In this document: positions 1 to 12,100 of the stretch, piece after piece
Numbering within the stretch: the stretch's first letter is position 1
Layout of the letters: the number at the start of each line of letters is the position of its first letter
DNA from: Cytospora piceicola
Taxonomy: Eukaryota > Ascomycota > Sordariomycetes > Diaporthales > Cytosporaceae
Direction: 5' to 3'
DNA length: 64,000 bases
Assembly: GCA_023375675.1 (NCBI GenBank)
Contig: JALQBC010000048.1
Coordinates: 62,001-126,000, forward strand
Notes under the pieces: generated by a model
The model's input: only the letters and a program-made list of their open reading frames with translations
Database searches by the model: none
Told to the model about the DNA's origin: nothing
Position numbers and translations under genes: made by a program

Positions 1-1069
1 AGGGTGTCCAGGCTGTCAAGAACGCGGCCTGTGAGAAGCTGATCGCGGAGCGTGTGGCCACGAAGCTCAAGGCCGGCCAGACAAGCAGCGGTGCTGCGGG
101 CAGCCGACTGACGGATATCATGACCAGAATCCACGTGGCCCGGCCGATGGACGGCTCGACGCCCCTGGAGACGTTCATCCCAGAAGGTATCAAGGATAAG
201 CAGAGATACGATATCAATGACCCCGAGAGGCGGAGGCTTGCAAGAGACCTTGAGGAGGAGAACGGTGGTGCTGGTGTCTTCAATGTGGACTTGCGAAAAG
301 ACTACATGCTCGCAAACCCCGAGTGGAACTACGACAAGATGCCCGAGGTCATCGACGGAAAGAATGTTTTCGATTACGTCGACCCTGATATCGAGGCCAA
401 GCTTGCCGCCCTTGAGGAGGAAGAGGAGCGCCTGGAGAAGGAAGGCTACTACGACTCGGAAGAAGAGATGGAGGACGATGAGGAGGAGGAGCTCCTGGAG
501 AAGGCGAAGCTCATTCGTGAGAAGCACATGCTCATCCGCAACGAGGCCAGGATGAGGAAATCTCTCAAGAACCGGGCGATAATACCCCGTCCCAAGGTCA
601 AGAAGCCTCTGTCACAGCTGGCAGACCACCTTGACCAGCTGGGCATTGACGCCACCGATGTCGAGGCCCGGGGCAGGCAGATGGCGCCGACCGCCCGTGG
701 CCGGTCTCTTACGAGGAGCCGTGCCGCTACCGAGGATGCGGACGCCATGGATGTCGATGGTGCCACTCCTCGCGAGCGGTTGAGGTCCAAGAGCCGGGCA
801 CGCAGCCAGGCACCTGCTACGGACAGAAGGAACGATGGTGTTACCGATGTCGTGACGCGTACGAAGGCCGAGAGGACGGCCAAGATTGCGCAGAGAAAGA
901 TGAACAGGCTGGCGAAGGCCGGAGAGTCCGACAGACATATTGGCACCACTATGCCAAAGCATTTGGTAAGTCTCCCACTGAACAAACACTCCACTGGACT
1001 GAAACCAAGTACTAACTCCTCCAAAAGTTCGCTGGAAAGCGTGGTATGGGCAAGACTTCCCGTCGTTAA
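1..1069 (+). CDS. NOG1: Nucleolar GTP-binding protein 1, C-terminal part (5' end outside window)
   Basis: The open frame enters from the left edge (codons start at base 3) and codes for the last ~334 residues. Exons are <1..965 and 1028..1069; the intron 966-1027 has a GTAAGT donor and leaves only 13 codons after it, ending ...GMGKTSRR. Seen: the region downstream of the GTPase core, with an acidic Glu/Asp-rich segment, then a basic Arg/Ser/Lys tail and the KHL-FAGKRG-type ending that I recognise from Nog1. Known for the family: Nog1 is an essential nucleolar/nuclear GTPase that joins early pre-60S particles and is needed for 27S pre-rRNA processing; its C-terminal tail threads into the nascent subunit. 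The GTPase domain itself lies outside the window, so its motifs cannot be checked. Confidence 0.92.
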
Positions 1070-1415
1070 GGCATGTAAACATGGTTTGGTGGAAAAGTGG
1101 CGTTTGGCGAGCTTTGGGGGATTTGTGCTCAGGGCTTTTTTGTCCATTTCGATTCCCGAGATAGAAGTCTATTGCTTCTTCCATAGAGAGCAAGGGCCGC
1201 ATAGAGCCCATTTCCTGATATGATTCTCCTATTCGTGACAAGAATGTACATCGAGCACAGGCATCACCATACCAGACGATGAAAGTCGGTTTTCAATTCC
1301 ATGCACTATGAGAGATGGGCGGAACCCTACGTGCATATGACTACAATATCCGGGATTCAAGATGAAGGATGACGCCCTTGATTATCAGTAAGACTGGCTA
1401 TCTCTGGAGTTCCAA
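1070..1415. other. Convergent 3' intergenic stretch
   Basis: This stretch separates the stops of NOG1 and ASK1, so it holds only the two 3' UTRs and terminators. No gene, RNA or repeat is recognisable. Confidence 0.6.
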
Positions 1416-2906
1416 CTAGAATGTATCATCTGATATGTTGGTGTTCATTTTGACAATCGAAGGACTGTACTCAGAAGACTCCTCAGGCGCCATTCCAGCC
1501 GTTAAAAGAATATCGTCGACAATTCGCCTGCTGGCCTCTCGTGCTACACGACAACGTCAGCGCCCAGCACATATGCTACGTACCAGTATACAGGTCTTCA
1601 TGAAGTGGACAAACATACCTGGAGTCTGCAGCAGCTTCGAAGGGGGAAGCGCAAACTGTATCGTCTTGGGCGGACTCATGCCGCCGTACAAACCCTCCTC
1701 TCCCTCGTCGCTCCCCCAAGTGGCCTCGTCCTTCTGCCGCCCCCTGCTCCCCTCATTCTCAGGCGCGTACACGTCCTTCGTCTTCTTGGCCGTCGCCGGC
1801 GTCTGCACGCTGACCCCGGGGGTCCGCGGCCCGCCAGGCGTGGCACTAGGACGCCTACCGCGGCCGCCGCCCGCGTGCTTGACCGGGGACATGAAGGCCG
1901 CGCTGCGGAGGGTCGGGATGGCCATCTCGGGGGAGGACATGGGCTCGTCCTCCTGCCAGGCCGGCAGCTTGCCCTTGCCCTTGCCGCTGTTGGCCATGTC
2001 CCTGTCCCTGTCCCTGTCCCTGTCCTGCGGCTTCTCCGTGACCTTCCACTTGATGGGCGAGACGCCCGTGGGCTTATGCGGCGTCGCCTGGATGCGGTAG
2101 TTCTTGTCCAGCACCCGGTGGAGCAGCGGGTCCTTGTTCTTGTGCGCCGTGGAGAAGATGTTATCGTCGTCCTGGGCGCCGCCCAGGGACGACCGCGGCG
2201 TCATGGACATGTCGGGCAGCCTGGTGGTGTGCTGGTGGGGCACGATCTCGGTGTCGGAGTCGTCGCCCGAGGCGGCGGTGCCAGCCTGCGCGTTGCCGTC
2301 CCCGCCGCCCCTCATGTCCCTCTTGAGCTCTTCGTAGGGCGAGCCGAGGTTGGCAAACTGTGGCCGCGACGTCGTCTTGGCGTGCTGCGGCGCGCGGGGC
2401 GTGCTCCCGGTAAGATCACCCTCCCCGTCGTCCAGCAGGGACACGTCGTGGCTGTGCTGGTACGAGGCATTCTGCTCGGTCGACATCGTCTGGTCCTCGG
2501 GGGGCGGGTGGGGCGTGTAGTCCATCGCGTCCTCGTCGTGCTCGGCTGTCTCCTCGTGTGCGCTCGTGTCCTCGTCGGCGGCTAGCTCCTCGTATCCTGA
2601 CAGCGACACGTTCGCGGACGCCTCGAAGAACTGCTTCCAGAACTTGGAGGCTTCCCAGACGGCCTTGGAGTGTTCGCCATATTGTTCGACCAGCGGTAGT
2701 ATGCTCGTGGTGACGATGCGGTGTGCCCTGCTGAAGTTGGAATCGATCTCTGTTGTGGGCCGGGGTCGCCAGTCAATATGAGAAGTCCCTCGCGGTCCAG
2801 ATTCTCAAGACTAACCTTGCAGTGTGAGAGTAATGGACTGCTCGAGCCTCTCGAGCTCCTCTGTGAGGGTTAGATTCCTCGCAGCCGAGGATCTTGTTAC
2901 GGCCAT
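1416..2906 (-). CDS. ASK1: DASH complex subunit Ask1
   Basis: Three exons, complement(join(1416..1543,1619..2749,2816..2906)), 449 residues. The first 80 residues form the Ask1 domain (SITLTLQEIDSNF, then the VEQYGEHSKAVWEASKFW helix). Both introns were found by frame continuity. Skipping the 75-nt second intron restores a conserved C-terminal box, LLQTP-AREASRRIVDDILL, which unspliced reading would lose. Known: Ask1 is part of the ten-subunit DASH/Dam1 ring that couples kinetochores to spindle microtubules and is regulated by Cdk1 and Mps1/Ipl1 phosphorylation. The middle is disordered with many Ser/Thr-Pro sites, fitting such control. A DRDRDRDRD run near residue 290 comes from a CCTGTC hexamer microsatellite. 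The start gives the family's usual N terminus. Confidence 0.93.
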
Positions 2907-3253
2907 GTTGTGGGAAATCAGGTGTGGTGTTTACTGTGTAGATAAACTTCCCAATCTAGAAGTGGGCATTGAACTTGAACGTCGCGTCGGTTGGTTGGGT
3001 GACGCGTTGCGGGGTGGACGTTGATAAACGATGTGGGGGGGTGTTGATATTCTGTCACATCGGCATTATCGGGTACAACCCGGCAATATAACTTAGACTT
3101 CAACCAGCATCAAGTAGTTAGTCTTAACTTTTTTGCAAGTTTTGCTTTTGCTGCAAGGAGAAATCTTCTCGAGTTGCTTAGCAATGTTAGTTATGGTCTC
3201 TTTACTAATACAGGGTATATTCCAAACACAAACAGGTCTCATGAGGTTTCTTG
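2907..3253. other. ASK1 promoter / EAF7 3' region
   Basis: Upstream DNA of ASK1 and downstream DNA of EAF7, both on the minus strand. No gene or distinct repeat was recognised. Confidence 0.5.
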
Positions 3254-4223
3254 TCAACCTCGCCGACCACGTCCCCTCCCCCTCCCTCTACCTCGCCTCT
3301 TGCCTCTCATGTTGTTCCCTCTCGTCGACCTTGCGCTTGCGGCGGCGGGGGCCTCCTCTTCCTCTTCCTCCTCCTCGCTCTCTTCTTCCTCTTCACTTGA
3401 TTCCTCTTCGTCATCTTCCTCGTCCTCTGCAGTTTCCTCCTGCTCCACAGGCTCAACCTTGGCCTTCGAGGCCGCCCGTTTCGCGCTCCTAGCACTGCGC
3501 GCCGACTTTCTTGGCGCCGAGCTGGTTTGTGCTTCCTCAGCATCATCCTCATTCTCGACGTCCGAGTCCTCGACTGTGCTAGATCTCGTCTTCGGAGCGC
3601 CGGTGTTGTCGCCGCCTCGCTTTCGCTTCCTGGTCGAAGCGGGCGACTTTTCTGACTGCTGAGAGGGCGACGAGGGCGACTCGCTTGGGTCTGCGAGGGC
3701 TCGCTGCATAATCAAGTCGCCATACTTGTCCCACGGAAGGTCGAAGTCCTTGAACCGTTCGTCGTAGCTCGGGTCCTCCAACGCGTCCATGTTGTTCTCC
3801 CTATCATCTATCAAGGGCATGTTGTAGAACTCGTTCAGCTTCTTCCATATTCCTGGTATCCGAATGTGCGTGTAAACGGCGGGATCGTAGCCATTGGTGC
3901 GAATGTACTCGGATATGGCCAGCATTCGGAAGTGTTTGTGCATTCCTGCGTCCCTGAAAGTTAGAAACGGCTCGAAGACCAAAGTAGTTGCCCAGGGTTG
4001 GGACGTGAGCTTGCGCACCTGCCGGCTTCCAGCGCACAACAGCTTTGAATAGCATGGCAACCTGATCGTCTGTCCACGGCGACGCCAGGTTGGCCGCATG
4101 AGGTGGATTGGCAGTCACAGCGGACGGGGTGTCGGCGGGCTGCGGTGTGTCGACGTCCATCACATCGTCGTTGCTCGCCGGCGTGGCGGTGGTTGATGCG
4201 CGGCCCTTCTTCTTGGGGGGCAT
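3254..4223 (-). CDS. EAF7: Chromatin modification-related protein Eaf7 (NuA4 subunit)
   Basis: Two exons, complement(join(3254..3945,4019..4223)), 298 residues. The 73-nt intron splits the hallmark [13 protein letters not shown] motif of the Eaf7/MRGBP family; the acceptor one step upstream (TTTCAG) would break the frame, so CGCAG is used. Residues ~50-150 form the Eaf7 domain ([20 protein letters not shown] ... [13 protein letters not shown]). After that the protein is low complexity: an acidic Glu/Ser stretch, then a basic Arg-Gly tail ([13 protein letters not shown]). Known: Eaf7 sits with Eaf3 and Eaf5 in the TINTIN module of the NuA4 histone H4/H2A acetyltransferase. It is divergent from the gamma-tubulin complex gene across a 475-bp promoter region. 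The tail could bind nucleic acid (inference). Confidence 0.92.
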
Positions 4224-4698
4224 TGTGTCTTCGTAGCTGTCGTAATGCTGGAATTATGGGGGGCGGGGGGAGGTCGATTTCCTGAGGTTCGCACGTAAGG
4301 GTAAACGGCAAGGCCAAGATAGGTGGGCGGTTTATCGGCGGGTACCCGAATCAAAGTTGACGCGCTTCAAATCGTACGTCAGGTCAAGCGCGCGATCTCA
4401 ATGCCTCGGAGCTCCAAGCAGCGAGTTGCGAAGTATTGCAGGTACCAAATTACTTACATTGGCTGATAAGCATGGACCTTCACCGATAAGGGAATAAGGG
4501 TTCGGGTTCGTCGCGGAGACGACTCGACGCGCCTTGTTGCCATGAACAGGCGAATTGGGCAGTCTCGTGATTGATGACGAGAAGTGGAAGTAACATTGAT
4601 CTGAACACGTCTTGATCACTGGTAATTCCTTGTCATTTATTTCTGGCCTACTTTTCATTTGCCTGCTAAAAGTTCAATGCATTGACTGTGGTCGAGAG
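4224..4698. promoter_or_regulatory. Divergent promoter region EAF7 / gamma-tubulin complex gene
   Basis: 475 bp between two divergent start codons; it must hold both promoters. No TATA box stands out. A GGGTTCGGGTTCG repeat lies near 4500. Confidence 0.4.
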
Positions 4699-7576
4699 AT
4701 GGCGTCGTTCGCAACTGAAGGCGAGGGCGTTGCCGACCTGTTTGCGCAGCCAGACTTCTGGAAGTCCTCTACATTATTGGATTCGCCGGCCCCTTTAGGA
4801 AGGGACTTTTTTGATCTTGTTGTCAAGAGTAAATACAGATCACTTCCCACGTCTCTGCGCGATATGTGCTAATGTATGAATAGATAAGATCGAACCCAGC
4901 GTAGACGGCTCCTTGACTCTCCAGGATGGAGGCTATTTCAGTCTTCCTCCAGATCTGGACAGTATAAAGCTCGAACACCCATCTGTGGAGCTGCCTGGTA
5001 CACTTGACCGTGAGCCACCAAGTCATCCATCCCCCGAGACGGATCCGGACCCGTGGCTGTTTCAGGAGGAAGCGACTGTAAGAGCTCCTGAGTACAAAAC
5101 TTGGGATGACTTCGATAAACCGAAGGCCAAGCCTGAGCCGGCGACATTCATCACCGAGGCAGGGTCAACTGCATACGATGCATTCCTCGCTTCCAAAAGC
5201 AACCCATGCGGCATCCAATTTCATGATTCCTACGAGACTTTGGATCCCTACGGGTACTCTGCTTGTCTCCTTGCGATGTCATTAGGCCGGGAGTCCGTGT
5301 TGTACTTGTGGAATCAGGAAAAGAAAACATTCAAGCCCGCGCTGCCCCTCACGAAAGTTCCTGGGTACTCTGGGGAGTCATTGTCTAGTATGGTGCAATT
5401 ATGTACCTCGTGCGGCGAGGCATGTCGGCATCTGCGCTCTTTCATCGAGAGGACATACTCGTCCAGCGCGACATCATCTCGGGTAGCACTCGCCAATGCT
5501 CTCGATAGATTGCTACTCGTCGTTCAGGATGAGCTCGGATCACGAGGTCTCAGGACTAAGTCAATCCTACAGCTGCAATCGCTAGTCCGGCCGGTCTACA
5601 CGCTCTTGTCTTATTTTGACAAACTCGTCTCAAAAATAAAACGATCAACCAGTGATTCTGACCTCTTATCCATTATCTACAATGAAGCACAGTCTGCAGA
5701 GCTAAGCGAACCGTTCCTGAGAAACACTATGGGTGAAATTCTCCGCATGGTATCCAAGCCGTGGACTGATTTTGTTGAAGAGTGGATTGGACTGAAGCCG
5801 GAGGATGGGATCCAGATGAGCAAAGATGGACCCGGCAAAGGCTTTATCAAGGTTGACACCAGTATGTGGGTAGACGATCAGGGCTTTGATTTGGTAGAGC
5901 CGGATTATTTCTTGGACTCAGACAACATGCCTACGTTCGTCCCTGAGGATGTCAGCCAGACCATCTTCGAAACTGGTCGAAATCTTCGATTCCTACAGAC
6001 ACACCACCCTCAGCACCCCCTATCATCTGTGAGCCATGTCACCCCTGACAAGGCACTCAAACTCGAGTGGCAATACGACTGGGATTCCATCACCAGGGTT
6101 GAGCAGAAAGCTCAGGCCTACCACCGTACTGTCTCAGAAACTCTTCGTATAACCCGATCCGATCAAAATACCTGGAGGGAAGTTCAATCTGGGAATGGTA
6201 TGGTCAACGATGGACATGTTCTTCAGTTCTTTGGAAAAGATGAAGTTCATCTGCAAGAGACGGTGCTGGCTTCCATTGCACACTTGGATCGCCCGGTTGA
6301 GAAGGCAGAGACTTGGGACCATGTCTCCAAGATACTGAGGGCGAATCTATTCAGTGACCGAAACAAAGAACAAACGGCCGGTGCCGAATTCAGCCCCCAT
6401 TGGTCATTACTCCCTTTGCTATCCTTTGGGCCTATGATCTATGCTCAGGCGCGTCTCGTGAACCGGGAGTGTCTGCAGCTATTATTCAGGCAACATGGCC
6501 TCCGAGAACACCTTCAACTCCAAAGGTCTTTCCAGTTACTCGGCAATGGTATGTTTTCAAGTCGCCTATCTAATGCTCTGTTCAACCCCGATATGGAAAC
6601 TACAGAGCGACAAGCCGCAGTTCCAAGGTCCGGTGTTGGCATGGGTTTGCGGCTAGCCAGCCGCGAGAATTGGCCACCAGCAAGTTCTGAGCTGCGTCTG
6701 GCCCTGATGGGTGTCCTCACGGACAGCTATTACGATGAGCACGCCCATCAAGAGCAAATGGACAGGGACCAGGGAATACCTGGAGACCTGAGCTTCGGCA
6801 TTCGGGACCTTTCTCCCGAAGAAATGGAGAAATGTATGGACCCAGGATCTCTCGAGGCTCTTGATTTCTTACGAATGTCCTACCACCCTCCACAGCCTCT
6901 CTTGCCTGTCATGACACCTGCTATTCTATTGAAGTACGACCGGATATTCAAGCTTATGCTAAGGGTACTAAGAGTGCTGTCCGTAGTCGACCAGCTGTTC
7001 CGTGACCTTTCACCAAGGTTAACACGCTGGTCAGACCCAGAAAACGCAACCCTTCGCTTTCGGACCGAAGCGCACCACTTCGTCTCCAATGTCGCCCGTT
7101 ATTTTGTCGATACTGGAATCGACCAACCGTGGCGTCGGTTTGAAGCGTGGCTGGACAAGGTAGAGAAAGGTTTCGAGGATCATGAATTTACCGATGCACC
7201 ATCCACCGTGAGTCCAGACAGGCTTGGAGAGCAACACGAGCGAACCCTCGACGAGATCATGCTGGCTCTACTCTTGAAAAAACGACAACAGCCGGTCCTC
7301 AACCTGCTAGAGGAGATCTTCACGATCATCTTGCGGTTTGCCAAGCAGTGCAGGCTCCGCGCCCACGGGACTCAGGGGCCGGAACAGGAGATACAGGAGC
7401 TATATAAGGCCTTCCGGGGGAAGGTCGAGGTCTTCATATCTGTCTGCAGAGGAATGACTGAAAAATCCGGGTATGGGCCAAAGCCTAACGGCGAGGTTGG
7501 CGGGCGAGCTGAGGAGAACTCGATTGTGATGCTGCTACTGCTACTGGATATGTCGAACTACTACATGAAACGCTAG
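4699..7576 (+). CDS. Gamma-tubulin complex component (Spc97/Spc98 family, GCP6-like)
   Basis: Two exons, join(4699..4828,4884..7576), 940 residues. The 55-nt intron has a CTAAT branch sequence just before TAG and restores the frame VVK-NKIEPSVDG. Seen: a conserved N-terminal segment (QFHDSYETLDPYGYSACLLAMSLGRESVLYLW), a helical GRIP1-like middle, and a C-terminal GRIP2-like domain (TPAILLKYDRIFKLMLRVLRV ... VDQLFRDLSP) ending near LLLLLDMSNYYMKR. Known: GCP proteins use GRIP1 for lateral contacts and GRIP2 to bind gamma-tubulin in the microtubule-nucleating ring; GCP4/5/6 types are non-core members found in filamentous fungi and animals. Family membership is firm. The GCP6 assignment rests on length and overall pattern; GCP5 is the main alternative. 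Confidence 0.85.
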
Positions 7577-9150
7577 TTATCAGCTTTGGAGCAACCAAAT
7601 GCATTGTTGCGTGTTCTCGTTCTCGTTCATATTGCAATAGTCACATCAGTCAATCTTAATGACCTTATATGTACCTATTCATTTGTGCACAAATCGCCTT
7701 ATAGTCTCGGCACGAAATTCAGTCACAGAATTTAGGTGACCATAAACCTGGATTTGTATTGTTGTTTCAACCCAACATCCATCCCTTGTGGCTCCGTCTG
7801 GGGATTTTCGACTATTGTCATGTAGACGTCCCATTCCTCTAAGAGCTCCCTGTAAACACATGGTATTCTCATGTGTATGTGTATGTCTTAGAAGCAGGTG
7901 GTTTTGAGTGACAGATGTTTTATGTATTGCTTAAATATAGAATTACCTACTACGACCAGAACACGTATAGTGTAATCGCACAAGCTAACATTGAACTGTC
8001 GACCACTAGGCATCTGGTCGAGATATGTGGGAAGTCTTCAGGACGACTATGACTACCAAGGCGACGACCTATCGGATATACAACAGTTCTGGCCGTTTCA
8101 ACAAGGCTCTCCTACTGGAGTATCTAGTTACCAGTCCAATGAGACATCCATATATATGACATGTCGTTCACTCCTTTGGTGAATTGTTCTCGTGCTTGAC
8201 ATTTACAACTTTAAAAAGTCGCGTATTTCAGGTGTATGCTTATATTGTTCTTCGTCTCGGATGTCTCTTTTTATTTTCTTTTCCTTTAGTGTTCCTCTCA
8301 GCAACTTCATGTGAATATGCATGCTCCTCTGCTTATATCCTATATTTCTCGTCTAACGCTGTCCACGGGTCTGATTAGTTCACGCACCACCTCGATTATC
8401 GCCTGGCAGTAGAGAGTAAACATTGCCTTTATAAAACCGGGCGTATTGAAGCAAGGGTCAAGTTTCGACATCTGGTTGCCACTCAGCCTCGTCAATAACC
8501 CAGGGGGAGGGGGGTATCCGGACGTGACCATAGAAGCGAGCAGCGCAGAAACAGTCATTGTCCCATGGAGAAGTGGTCTATAGTCCCCCCTTAGGTCGAC
8601 CCTCATATAGATATATAACATTCCCATACAGAGATATACCGTTGCGGATAACAGGTTGAGTCCACAAGGAAGGACCCATTGTAGAGGCCACTGTTTAGCC
8701 ATTTTCTGGATATTGCCCACGATCGCCAGGACTATCACTACAACATCATGTATTTATATATAGCCACTAGTTGATTTGACAGTATATTTGGGGTTGTAAT
8801 AGCAATGCTTATGCAGGTCTTTTCTTTCCTTTCCAGACAACAACACTGTCGATGTGTATAGGGTTATGTAAGGGTTTGACGGAAAACCACAACGCCACCC
8901 AGCTATTACATCTACATCATCTCTACATACACATGACTATGATACTCAATGACGATCACAGACATTGCTTATCTGCTTTGCAAATACCTATCCGGAGAGG
9001 AGCAGATGCGCCGACGCAATCAGTGTATCATACATATGCCTGTGTCGGAGCGGCGATATCGTCCCGGTCGAGAGGAACACTGTCTCATTGAGTGTTGGTG
9101 ATGAGCCTGCCAGCCCGCCAGCCCCCCGGATATCTATCCCAGGTTAGCCC
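7577..9150. other. Gene-poor block, left part
   Basis: Start of an 11-kb stretch with no convincing gene. It begins with the 3' region of the gamma-tubulin complex gene. Local AT-rich parts (7880-8400) carry only short frames. The single point of interest is the hydrophobic frame at 8340-8738 on the minus strand, listed separately. Confidence 0.5.
8340..8738 (-). pseudogene. Hydrophobic open frame, possible exon or relic
   Basis: A 132-codon frame with two or three strongly hydrophobic segments (VVVIVLAIVGNI; LLSATVYLCMGMLYIYM; MTVSALLASMV). It has no ATG at its upstream end, where an in-frame TAA lies just before it. It could be the last exon of a membrane-protein gene whose other exons are lost or unrecognised, or a chance frame. 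I recognise no family. Low confidence. Confidence 0.2.
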
Positions 9151-12100
9151 TTCGCCCAGTCTCCTGACGATCGTCAGATGCGAGCCCAGTCCGGGTACGG
9201 AGTAGTTACCCTTCGTTACGGACTGCTTTTTCAGCGCTTAGCGGGCTTCATCCTGTCATTGGCAGATACGCATATCACTTCCCATGCAGAAACAGCACAC
9301 GCGGCCTCGCAGCCAATGCAAATGACAGGGCCGGTACAGCGCAGTCATCGACGAGGCCGAACAAACACAACCAGAGGCGAGGCGAGACGAGACGAGACAA
9401 CAAGTGGCTTAGCACTGTTGAGACTCGAGACTGGTCGAGCCTTCACTGGCCTCGTAGATCCATCTGCCCATTGTTGAGAAACGGAGGGTCCTGCACTCCG
9501 CATTCTGTCGACATAATTGCCACCTCCTTTGCCAGCAGGCATCTAGATACCGCAGCAGTAGAGAGATTCAAGATTCGAGTGATCATTTTGCAAACCATGG
9601 GCATCGAAACGCACGGGTGCCAGTATCAGACACACCGACAAGATCTCCAACAACACCAGAGGTGGGAATCAACACACCTGCACACTAATCCAGGTAAACA
9701 TTTCGCACGCACGCGTTGCTGCCATACAGCTTAGCCCATAGTACGCGTGCTGGCGGTACCACGGTTCTGCGCAGTGGGCGCCCACTTCCTCCTCTCCGGG
9801 GGGGGCGCCAGTCAGGCTCCAGCCAGCTCATCCATCGTACGGGGAGCTCTCGTACGGAATACCTTGTACCCATTCCCCGGTTATATTTAGTGGATCCTTC
9901 GTGTCCCACTTTTGCAGGCCAAAGTTTACTACATCCTCCCACGAGGAAATAGCTCACGTTCACATGTAGACCTTGTATCTGCGGAGCATACCGCCCCAGA
10001 CTCCCCAATCAATCATCCTGGAACGCCCGTGAGGCGTACTAGTAGTGCTGTGACCCCTGTTGAACTTGTAAACACAGTACCGGCGCCGCGCCGAGTGGGC
10101 ACAGCAGTCTGGCAGCATGTGCTGGACTTGCATGAACTTGCTGTTGATGCCCCCCACTGACTGGGTACAGGCGCATTGTCCGGACCCTTGAAATCCACCT
10201 CTGCGCGCAGTAAGTACAGTACCTGGCCACCGAGGTACCTTACTCCTGCGAAATCGGTGGGCACCCCTCGTCGACAGGACCACACCGCCCGTTGGACCTA
10301 TGCGTGTCCGGTGGTCCACAGCTCAACAGGGTAAGGAAGCTCGAAGGGTCCCGTCCAGCACGCGGGAATCTCCATTGTTTCGAAGGTCACCAGTTTTTAA
10401 CCTCATGGGTCCCATGGGGGTTGCAGGTTATGGGGGCGCCACCACCCTGATGGGTGTGGTTCGCTCAGGTTTATTGCTTCTTCCCAGATTGCAGCTGCCG
10501 CGGAGATGTGCGGCGCTTGTTGATCTCAGGACTGACTGCCGGCCCAGAATTATTGCTTGTCTTCACGTCAAAAGTGAGATCTGGTGGGCTCTCGGTGGCG
10601 GCGACCCTGAGTGTCCCAAGGAGGTTCTCACCGACACCTCATCAGGCATCCCGACAGCGCGCCACGAACCCCAGACGTGGCAGGCTTGACCAGACAAGGT
10701 GAGAGATGACAGGACCTTCACCGTACCGTCAGGTAAATGCACACTGCATTGCTGGGTGAGAAGCTTGTCCTCGGCCAAATTCCAGTGAGCCTTGGTCATG
10801 CGGAACGTTGCCGTCTGCGACGATTGACTCGCCAGTGTCGGATTTTAGGAGGACTTTTATCCCGTAGCCTCTTCCTGGGACAATCACGGAACGAGCCAAG
10901 GGGGCTTCCGCGCGCGCTTCAGCTTTCCTCACAACTGAAGGATCACGTGCTGCTTCCCATCCCCTTTGCAATGCTCGGCCTTTCTCGAGTTCGGAACAGT
11001 GATGTGACGTAGCGTGCGACGCTCTTAATTACATACAATGATAACCGAGTGGGAGGAACAAAAGCCTCATTCAGGCCATTGTTTGAACATCTGTAACCGG
11101 GACGTACGACGGGCTGAGCACTGGCCTGGTTGGGGGAGTCGGGTATCGTCCGAGGGGAGCGGATGCGGGTGCGGCTATTCGAGCACCACAGTGTCCAACT
11201 CAACTTGACAACAAGTCGTCTCGCTGGCTTGGTGGCCTCGGTTCCTCATTCCTCAGCAGGACAATCATTCGTTTCTCAGGAGGCCAGTGACGAAATCCAA
11301 GCACAATGCCTGGGTGCGTGCCTCGGAGGTGACTGCGGAATCCCAGCGCAATGACTCGCGCCGTCTTCGTGAGCATCGCCGGTCATCCAACGTGTTGAGG
11401 TGCATCAGCTGGGCGATCGGCGATAGATGGAGGCGGCCAGCAGTGCAAGCGACATCCATTCCGTGGCCGTCGTGGTCAGCCTTGCGATCAGGCTGATGTT
11501 CAAGGGAGGATGCCCACAGGACGGACTCCAATGGCCGATTATTGATTATCCTATCCGCCATTCAAGGTCCACCCGTGTTCAGTACTGACCACAGCGTCCA
11601 CACATCCATCGTTGTTCCCTTCTCAGTGACACATGTTGCGCCCAGAAGGCCAAGACCCTGGAGACGATCACCAGGAAAGTAGGTTGATTAGCCTGACTCC
11701 TTGATTGGAACTGAGACGACCATGAGAAAATTATCTGGCAATTCCGCAGCCCCTGATGTGGCTTGCCGGGCCGTACGACTCTTCTCAGCGGTGATTCCTA
11801 CTAGGGATAGCCGGACGTGCTGTTGGCGTCAGTAGTGTCGGGGGTAACTTCCGCACTCGACTCGCCAATTTTCCGAGGCCACGATAGCACTAAGAAATCA
11901 TTATTATTGATATCGACAGCGCGCTTCGCGAGCGAGGGTCGGTTTCAACTCTCTGTTGCCTTTGGGCTTTCCCGGCCACTCCGTCTCATCCGATATGCAC
12001 GCTAGTGGCATAAATAGCGTGGCAGATTCGTGCTGCAAGTCTCGCACAGGCAGAGAACATTCTGGCATCGCCAATACTACCACACGTGGTGACTTCTGGC

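Noticed and set aside
1557..1618. Unspliced C-terminus of Ask1 reading through to the stop at 1557
   Set aside because: The read-through sequence is intron (GTATGT...TAG). Removing it restores a conserved LLQTPAREASRRIVDDILL-type end.
1605..2585. 326-codon plus-strand frame antisense to ASK1
   Set aside because: Low-complexity Arg/Val/Leu-rich product created by the GC-rich ASK1 exon; ASK1 has family motifs and correct splicing.
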